Source: Tetranychus cinnabarinus (Eukaryota; Arthropoda; Arachnida; Trombidiformes; Tetranychidae). Taken from it: a stretch of DNA of 64,000 bases. Below the pieces are notes generated by a model. That model did not search any database, was not told the origin of the DNA, and saw only the letters and a program-made list of their open reading frames with translations. Shown here one piece after another: positions 56,547 to 64,000 of this stretch (its first letter is position 1; each line of letters opens with the position of its first letter). The position numbers and the translations under genes were made by a program. The stretch spans positions 1,364,001-1,428,000 of the forward strand of contig WHVY01000007.1 of assembly GCA_022266195.1 (NCBI GenBank). Direction: 5' to 3'.

Positions 56547-57753
56547 TTATTCAAAATTGAGAGTTATGATAGATGATTTAATATTAAAACATTTTTTACC
56601 TAAAAGTGAAAGAAGTATCTTAATTGAATTATCTACCGTCTTAATAACGTCTTTAGCTTCACCAATTTTAGGATTGACTTCAACAAAATCAATACATCTT
56701 ATTGCATTAGTCGCAGAAACGGTTTTAGCCAAAGTTAAAGCTTCATCCAGAGTCAATCCACCGGGAACTGGAGTTCCTGTTGATGGAGCATAACAAGGAT
56801 CCAGAGAATCAGCATCAAAGCTCACATGGAGAGGTTTATTAGCAGATGGTTTCAGAATGTCCAATGCTCTTGAAGTTGTCTCGCTGATGCCGAGTTTATC
56901 AACATCACCCATGGTAAAATATTTGATTTGAAGACTGTCAAGCAGATGACGTTCAGGAGGATCCAGATCACGAAGTCCAATATAACAAAGAGATGAACAG
57001 TCAAGATTTGGAGGGATGGAATGAAAAAGAGATGTCAAATCGGGTGAATTTTCAATTTCACTTTGGATTCCCTGGATAAAAAAGGACAACACCATTCCAT
57101 GAATATTTCCACTATTTGTCGTTTTCTCTGTGTTTACATCTCCATGAGCGTCTATCCAGAGGACTGAAAATTTCGGGTTAAATTTAATATGGCCAAAAAG
57201 ACTTCCAATCGCTATGATATGAAACAAAAAAAGATTTAGTAAGCAAGCAGAAACAATAAATACATCAAAATTAGGTAAAGCTTTCAAAGCTTGAATGGGC
57301 TTACATTATTGATTAATCAAGCACAATTATTCTAATTGTCACATGGTAATTACCTAGAGTATGATCTCCTCCAATATTGAGACAGATTCTATCATCTTTT
57401 AAACACTGGTGAACCTTTTCACTTAGCAGTTTACTGAAACCAGCAACCAGTTGTACATTTTTAAGTTTACTGTTGATCAATTTTTCTGGTAATTTAGCTG
57501 GTGAAGTTGAGGTTGAAAGATCACTTTGATTGTCCAAGACGTCGTTAACATTTATATCACCATAATCTTTATAATCCAAATGTAGATCATCAAATTTTTG
57601 AATTAAACCATTTTCTCGGAAGGCTTTGGGTCCATATTGAACACCATCTCTAGGCTGTCCTTTGTCAAAACAACTACCAACCAGTCCAATCTTTTTATTC
57701 AATTGTTGAGATATAGATGTCGATAGCAATCGGGTTAATGTTTTGGTTGCCAT
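56547..57753 (-). CDS. ARG: Arginase (two exons)
   Basis: Exon 1 is 57753-57354 and exon 2 is 57211-56547 (CTAG/GTAATT..CATAG), giving 354 aa. It hydrolyses arginine to ornithine and urea with a two-manganese centre. All metal ligands are in place: GGDH at the splice junction, DAHGD, and DAD in SFDADSLDP. GNIHG, TGTPVPGGL and the EVNP block also fit. Two usual residues differ: human DAHTD is DAHGD and human DVDGLDP is DADSLDP. The N-terminal MATKTLTRLLSTSISQQLNK is Ser/Thr/Arg-rich without acids, as in a mitochondrial presequence. Frame and length are intact. Agmatinase is less likely because of the arginase-type substrate loop. Confidence 0.93.
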
Positions 57754-59850
57754 TTGTTGTCACAAAATGTTAATTTAACATGAAAATCAAAGATAATTAA
57801 ATTAAGACAATTGAATAACCAAAAAAAGGAACGATGAAACAAATTGAAATTATGTTATAAATACAATTTACATTCAATAAATATACAAGAGCAACATTTT
57901 AACTTGGCAGTGATTCTGGTTAATGTTTCATCTTTTGTAGATAATTGCTGACATTTCATATCAAACACTTGAAATCAATTCCCGTTATACTTTTACTCAT
58001 AGCGAAAAATCAATTGAAAGATAAAACCAGAAGCACTAATCAGCCGAGGATCAAGCGACAAATACTGATAATCGTTTCTCAAACTCATACAGACGCACTT
58101 TTAGGGTGGATTAAACATTGTCAACAAGAATCAAAATTGAGTTGAATTGAATCTTGCATGTTGACGGAAAAACTGAGTAAAGGCTCGATTCAATTGAAAT
58201 TGTAAACATAACCTTGAAATTTCTTGTTCTTAAAGTTGAAATTATATTCATTTTGGAGGCTGTTTGATGATAACAATCATTAATCATGAAAATAGATGAA
58301 GGAAAAACCTTGATAATTTTACTATTTCTGGTTTACTTTCATAGATTTTTTTGCATCTTGTTTCTTTCGCTTTTAAACCAAACATTTGATTTATCTGTTC
58401 ATTCGTAATCATTATAAGCCCTTGAGAGAATCAGATTGAAATATTATGACTTTATTTCATCTTTATGTTTATCAATTTATTCATAATCTCTAGGATAAGC
58501 TACCCATAATGTTAATAGACGGATCACTGTAAGAAGTGCTGATTCTAACAATAAACTTCGGTTAATATCAAAGTCCAAAAGGTGATTTAATAGAGTGTCA
58601 TGTTTAAATTGTGAAACATTTTACCCAATTGAGTGAATCTTTGTATCATTTCTTTGTCTCATGTCTTCTCAGGATCAATCTTCATGTAAAACAAATGCTT
58701 TTGCATCATTTATCCAAACCTTTTACTTGTTCATTTTTGATTTCATGTGTGTCACCTTGTCACTCTATCCATCAGTACAATAAAGCTTCAATTAATGACA
58801 GTTTATACAATAGCAATTCATGTTGTGGTAAGCAATTGAATCAGATGAGCAAATAGTAGAATCTTTATCATTGATGTTATCAGTATTATTACCAGCTGAT
58901 GAACTCGTCAATGGAAACGTCATTGATGCCTAAGTTGGTGTCAATAGAAATGTTTAAATGAATTGTTATTAGCTAAATTTTGAAGAAAATAAGGAAAGCA
59001 AATACAGATGAAGAGATAATGTAAAAGGTTAATAAATAAATATATGTCATGAAAATTTTAGATTATATATTTAAGAAGACGATTCTGTCTACAAACAGAC
59101 TAATTTTAATTATTTACTAAAAACTAATTGTCAGACATTCTCAGGTGCACTGTGAGAGACAGACATTGAACAAGTGTTATGCTAATTTGGAATAATATGT
59201 TTATATTGAGAGTGTTTACATGGGGAGAATATCATTGAAATATCGATACTACTGATAAATAATGGTGTAGAGATTTGAATTTAAACCTATTCAGTGGAAT
59301 AGAAATTTCATTTAAACGTAATTTTGACTAAATACTTACCTTGGATGTTTTTGTAACTGTTGCCCTAATTGCTGAGAAATCAGCTGATTGGTAAATTTAA
59401 TGAGCACCATTAATACTCGCACCAAATTGGCTACACAAACAAGAATCAAGTCAGAAGACCAAAACTGATTAAACAAATTTAATCTGGTAAGTTGAAAGGC
59501 CATTTGAAAATTATTGAAAGTTTAAGCTTGTACTGACATCTGTTAGTAGATACTAAAACTACACTCTAAAAGTGAGTGTAATGTTTGCTTCTTGTCTAAT
59601 GCTAATGTATAGTTAATTGCTTGCAATCTGTCTCCGTTTTAATCATTTAAAATCATATTAAAGACAATAAAGCCGAGAGAAACGGCTGAATACATCGCCA
59701 AGATCTTAAAATTCTTATATTTCTCTTGAAGATGTTCAACGGGTTTCATTAGAGGTAAAGTATCCCAGAGTTAGACGTTTCTGAGGCAATGGTCCAATCT
59801 ACATGACACAAGCAAAGTAAATGCTTCAATATTTGATACAAATGTGTGTA
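57754..59850. other. Gene-poor stretch
   Basis: AT-rich sequence upstream of arginase. Several frames of 60-80 codons occur, but none has a domain, signal or splice-linked partner that I can support. Confidence 0.55.
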
Positions 59851-60051
59851 CAGTACAATACCCGGTTAAAGCAATTTTTTTGTGTTCCGTTTAAAGCAAT
59901 TTTCACAGTCGCCATCTATGATTTTTTACAAATTGACAAATTTTATATAATCCTTTCAATACTTAAATCTTAAGCACTGTCAGTTTCTGAAAGTCATTAT
60001 CACTAGATGGAGACTTAGAAAAAAAAATTGCTTTAACCGGGTATTGTACTG
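59851..60051. mobile_element. 201-bp MITE, pogo/Tc1-mariner type
   Basis: The ends are inverted copies of over 30 bases beginning CAGTACAATACCCGGTTAAA. TA flanks both sides (59849-59850 and 60052-60053). A subterminal phrase GTTTAAAGCAATTTT repeats the inner end. It has no coding capacity. CAGT termini plus TA duplication fit pogo/Tc1-mariner MITEs. Confidence 0.88.
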
Positions 60052-60053
60052 TA

Positions 60054-60830
60054 TTTGATAGTTGATATTTGAAAGTTATTATTAGCTATTCTCATGATAT
60101 CTAGTTTACAAGAGTTAACCAAGTTATCGTAATCATTGTGATTAAACTAAATTAAACTGTTAAATTATTGTTTCTCATTTTGACTTATCATTGGCAGGTT
60201 CATTCAGCTTTTTTAAGAGTTAATTCCAGTCTGACTTGATAGAAATAGCAATATTTGCATCCAGAATAAGCCAAAGACTTTACCATAATTTGGATATCTT
60301 TAATCAACTAATTGTGAAATTTTATTAGAAATTTAATTCCACTCTTGTAAATAGCGCCATCTTTTATGCGATTCGGAAGTTACTCTTGTGCAGTTTCTTG
60401 TTTTTCTTGAGTTTAATGTTTCAAATGCTAGCTGATCATGTAACTCATTTATTTCATTTTATAATGCACTATTTTATATCAGGAGAGATTGGTAAAGGCT
60501 CTTTGAGTTCAATTAATTTGTAAATTGTTTTTATTTTAGAACAAATCATTCATTTCATCAGATAATCATTTACATTTACTAAATGATTGCCTCTGAATCC
60601 GCGAAGGAGATTATTTGTATCAATTTGAATTGCGGTTTGAATTTATTAAATAATTTTGTGATTCTTCTATCAGCCAGTAACACTTCTAATAGGTTTCAGT
60701 GATTAATGAAGTTTCTGTTCACCTATGAATCCAAAAAACCTTAAGATACAAATCATAAAGAGAATATATTTTTCATTAAATGTAGCCAGAAAAAGAAAAA
60801 AATCTTGTCTTCAATTCTTTTTCTCTCTAT
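60054..60830. other. Gene-poor stretch
   Basis: AT-rich; no gene recognised. Confidence 0.5.
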
Positions 60831-61260
60831 CTTCTTTCCTTCTATTTATCTTCCATTCGTCCTCATCATCATCATCATCATCTTCTTCGTCTTCATTTTT
60901 TTCCTATTCTCTCCTTTTCTCCTTCATCCTTTGTGACCTCGAAGTTTACTCTCTCTTTCTCTCTCATTCTGATTCCCTCTTCTCAACTAATGTTGAGGAG
61001 AGAGTGAGAGAGGGGAGAAGAATAAAAGAGAAAAGAAGATGATGATGATGATGGAAAGAAGGAGAATATTAGAGCTGAACTGAAAATAAGAGAGGAGAGA
61101 ATGATGATGATGTTGCTTTTGATGATGATGATGTTGTTGTTGTTGCTTCTTCTTACGAAGAAGATGATGATGATGGTGAGCAAGAAGAAGAAGAAAAAGA
61201 AGAAGAAGATGGTTGAGATGTTGATGATGATGGAAATGATGTAAAAGATAATGTAAAAGG
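60831..61260. repeat. Pyrimidine/purine tracts and GAT/GAA microsatellites
   Basis: A CT-rich run (TCATCATC, TCTTCTTC) switches near 61000 to a GA-rich run (GATGATGATG, GAAGAAGAAG). The open frames here are the poly-Ser, poly-His or poly-Ile products expected of such triplets and are not genes. Confidence 0.85.
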
Positions 61261-61895
61261 TAAGATTCAGATTCTAACCTGGAAAGGAATGGCCTGGAAA
61301 GGTAAGAGTTTTTCTGGTGAAACCATTCTGTATTTGTTGAAGATTGTTCTACGATTTTTACATGTTTCATATTTTAACATGATGATGATGATTAACGGAA
61401 ACAAAGAAAAGAAATTAAAGATTTCATGATGTAAAGTAAATTTTCCAGTTATCTGGTCATTCTTAGGCTCTCCAATTAATCCACTTATAAATGTCACATT
61501 TACATTTGTCACAAGAAAAAACGGTTCACTTTTACTCAACAGGTTATAATAACAGCTAAATAGGATTTGATTTTTAACTAAAAACCAGAAATCATTTTCT
61601 TGTAAAGTTACAGCTTTTTGTCTCTGGTTCAAAGAGTAAACAATCTTGCCCTGGTTTAGTCGTTATTTAGTCGTTATTAATAATGTGATTGTCTCTGTCA
61701 TTCCTGGTTTACCTTCGGTTGTTAACCATTTGGATTGGTTTCGCTTTTGGCGCGCTAATGACTATCAACCCAAAACTGTTGAAAATCTGATCTGAATCAC
61801 GAGATATTGTTAAACTTGGACATCGTATAACAAAGTTCAATCGATATATTTAGTGAATTCTTCTATTTTCATGAAAAAAATAACCATTTTCTCTT
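61261..61895. other. Gene-poor stretch
   Basis: A minus-strand frame at 61267-61632 has no recognisable domain. An E2F-like motif TTTTGGCGCGC lies at 61745-61755. Confidence 0.4.
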
Positions 61896-62205
61896 CTTTG
61901 CTATCTTCTATTTTTCATTTCCCTTTTTTTTATTCCCCTTCTTTTCTCTCACTTTCTCTCTCTCTCCCTTTTTCTCCCTGACTCACTCTTATCTTTCTCC
62001 ATTCTCTTTTCTCTCTTGTTCTCTTTCTCTTCTCAGACGAGAACCCAAAAGAGAGGGAGACATGGAAACATGAAGATGCAAGAGTTTTCTCTTCTCCTTT
62101 TTTTTGTTTCTCTCTTCTTCTCTTTTCTTCTTCTTTTTTTTCCTCTTCTTCCTCTCTTCTCTGTTTTCTCGTTACCTCTCTCTTCTTCTTGTTTCTTTCA
62201 TTTTT
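61896..62205. repeat. CT-rich tract
   Basis: A long run of TCT/CTC and TTC words with a purine-rich gap near 62045-62090. Frames through it are low-complexity Leu/Phe/Ser and not credible. Confidence 0.85.
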
Positions 62206-62580
62206 AGCAATGAATTCTGTTCATGATGAAAAGAATCATCACAAGGAATTATCTGTTGAATAAACAGACGATCGCCGTTACCTAATTTTTTTACATAATA
62301 GTTATTAGTTAAATCAAACTATTAGACTGTTATCAAAGTCCGTTAACAACGTACACAGTGTGTGATAAGTGAGAAACTGTCGGCAATTTTGTTTCTATTA
62401 TCAGCAGTTCTTATCACATTTTTCACTTTTAGGTTGCTTCATTTCAATTTTTAAGACTAATCATGTCAAAAAAACCTAATAGGTTAAAACATTGAAAACT
62501 GCTAACTATTGGTTTTGGCGCGCTTTTAATTGAACAGCTAAATGTATCTCAACTTAAATTGCAGTTCGAGTTCTAATTGG
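62206..62580. other. Gene-poor stretch with an E2F-like motif
   Basis: It contains TTTTGGCGCGC at 62513-62523, the same 11 bases as at 61745-61755. Nothing else is recognised. Confidence 0.4.
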
Positions 62581-63175
62581 ATATAACATCATCATCATGG
62601 ACTCATTTTTTTCGTTCTCATGCTTACTTCATAATCATCATAATCATCATCATCGTCATCTATTCATCTCATCAGATTCTCTCTGCCTTTCTCATCTTTA
62701 CAACTTTCTTGTCATCTTATTTCTTCTCCACCAATGTTGATGATTATGATGATGATTATTATGATGACGATAGGATGAAGAAGAAAAAAGGAGATGATGA
62801 TATGAAAGTTTGAGCAAGTGACTCACTCAGAAGAATACTGGGAGAGTGAGACTCATCTTCATCTTTCGATCAATGAGCTGAAAGGGAGGCATAGAAAAGA
62901 GAAGAGAAGATGAGATGAGAAGGAGAATGCTGAAATGGAGCTCACTCATGCTCTCTTGTTGTAGAATTCCCACTTTCTCATTACAGACAAGTGAGAAATA
63001 GAGAGAGAGAGAGGATGATGATGATGATGAGAAAAGAGTAGAGAGAGAGATAGATCATTACAGCTCTGAGAGAGAAATTGCAGAGTGAGGCCTCCATTTT
63101 CTCTATCTGTTCTCTTTTCTCTCTTTTCTCTCTCTCTCTCAATCTTTCTTTATTGATCAAAACATTCTCTAGTGT
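62581..63175. repeat. ATC/GAT microsatellites and GA/CT tracts
   Basis: TCATCATC runs turn into GATGATGATT, then GAGAGA and CTCTCT runs that are near mirror images, for example around 62998-63140. Confidence 0.8.
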
Positions 63176-63499
63176 TTTTGGATAATATTTTTCGAGCAGA
63201 AAAATAATTTCGTCGACTGAAAAGTGAAATAAGTTTAGCTGTTAAAATTACAATAAGTTGATAAAATTAAAATTGTGTTGAATAAGATGATATTATTTCC
63301 AATCAAGGTTAACGTCCACACTGAACTAGTCAACAGTTTAAGTAACTTAGAGACACATTTAAATCACTAATAGGTAAACACAGATAAAAGTTGAACTGAT
63401 TAATCATTACAAAATAACAAAACTTTTCCCTTAATTTTTTTTGTAAAAAAACTGAGATCAACCAAATAAACAGAGTTAGAGAGACAGAGAGAGCATAAT

Positions 63500-63780
63500 C
63501 TGAACGAGTGAGAAAAAAAGCCAAGGGAGCTCGAAGAAATGGTAAAAGGAAAAAGAAAGAAGTCGGAGATGATGAGCGAGTGAGAATTTTTAGAGAGATC
63601 ACTATTCTCCCTCACTTGCTCTCTGCTCTTTTCTCTCGCTTGCTCTCTCTTTTTTATTCTCTATCCTGCTTTCTTCTTCTCTCACTAACTCTCCCTCCTG
63701 ATATAACTCACTTTTTCTTTCTCTTTCTCATTTTCTCTCTCTTCTTCCCTCATTTTTTCACTCTCTTCACTCTCTGTTTT
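63500..63780. repeat. GA-rich tract followed by CT-rich tract
   Basis: A purine-rich half (63500-63600) is followed by a pyrimidine-rich half (63600-63780), giving the same fold-like purine/pyrimidine switch as at 60.8-61.3 kb. No gene is seen up to the window end. Confidence 0.75.
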
Positions 63781-64000
63781 GTGTTTAGCAGCAATTTTGG
63801 TTCAATTTTGCCAGCGTATTCTCAATTTTCTTGTTGTTAATTGTTGTTAATAAGCGTCATAATCAACAAATTAGGATCATGTTATGTTAAACTTACATTT
63901 AAATCGTTTTGTTCAACACCAAATTGACTTCTATGCTTAATTAGAAGGTATGGATAAATACTCGAAAAGGTATGGAACTCACTTATGTTTTCATTTCTTG

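Noticed and set aside
60725..61370. Poly-Ser and poly-His frames
   Set aside because: Translations of triplet microsatellites.
61267..61632. 121-codon minus-strand frame
   Set aside because: No domain, no splice partner, AT-rich hydrophobic composition.
1..64000. CRISPR arrays, bacterial operon signals or viral genes
   Set aside because: All clear genes are eukaryotic with spliceosomal introns, and repeats do not have array structure; no viral protein was seen.

Overview
The window looks like nuclear DNA of an arthropod, and a trombidiform (spider-mite-like) mite is the best guess. It is AT-rich, most introns are short (about 50-250 bp) with GT..AG ends, gene-poor stretches are full of microsatellites and small inverted-repeat elements, and there is a cuticle-type chitin deacetylase. 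The species is inferred, not proven. All gene models below were built by reading frames and splice signals by eye.

Layout. 1-14.1 kb: the 3' part of a chitin deacetylase (Cda5-like) whose catalytic domain is split by two very long introns; the second intron holds a transposable element nested in another. 16.6-19.4 kb: ASCC2 on the minus strand. 20.2-21.5 kb: a broken heparan sulfate C5-epimerase copy. 22.6-27.2 kb: GET1/WRB, PRIM2 (minus) and a TSSK/CAMK-like pseudokinase. 27.5-30.9 kb: a fold-back repeat that carries an identical copy of 285 bp of PRIM2. 31.5-38.2 kb: a four-helix membrane protein, ANKFY1/Rabankyrin-5 and MED9. 39.1-41.1 kb: a secreted six-cysteine, possibly neuropeptide-like precursor and ACBP (minus). 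42.7-44.6 kb: a highly charged secreted protein. 45.6-48.7 kb: UBL4A (Get5), an orphan membrane protein and a GLTP-family protein. 49.1-51.9 kb: tectonic and B9D2, 22 bp apart on the minus strand. 52.7-53.3 kb: an Ala/Gln-rich secreted protein. 53.6-56.2 kb: a second fold-back element. 56.5-57.8 kb: arginase (minus). 57.8-64 kb: no gene that I can support, one small TA-flanked element and long purine/pyrimidine tracts.

The strongest functional link is B9D2 plus tectonic. Both belong to the MKS module of the ciliary transition zone. They lie head-to-tail with a gap too short for a promoter, which suggests one bicistronic transcript; a near-match to an RFX X-box lies 285 bp upstream. PRIM2 has an exact E2F-type site about 150 bp upstream. 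GET1 and UBL4A serve the same tail-anchored-protein pathway but lie 23 kb apart. The other neighbours look unrelated in function.
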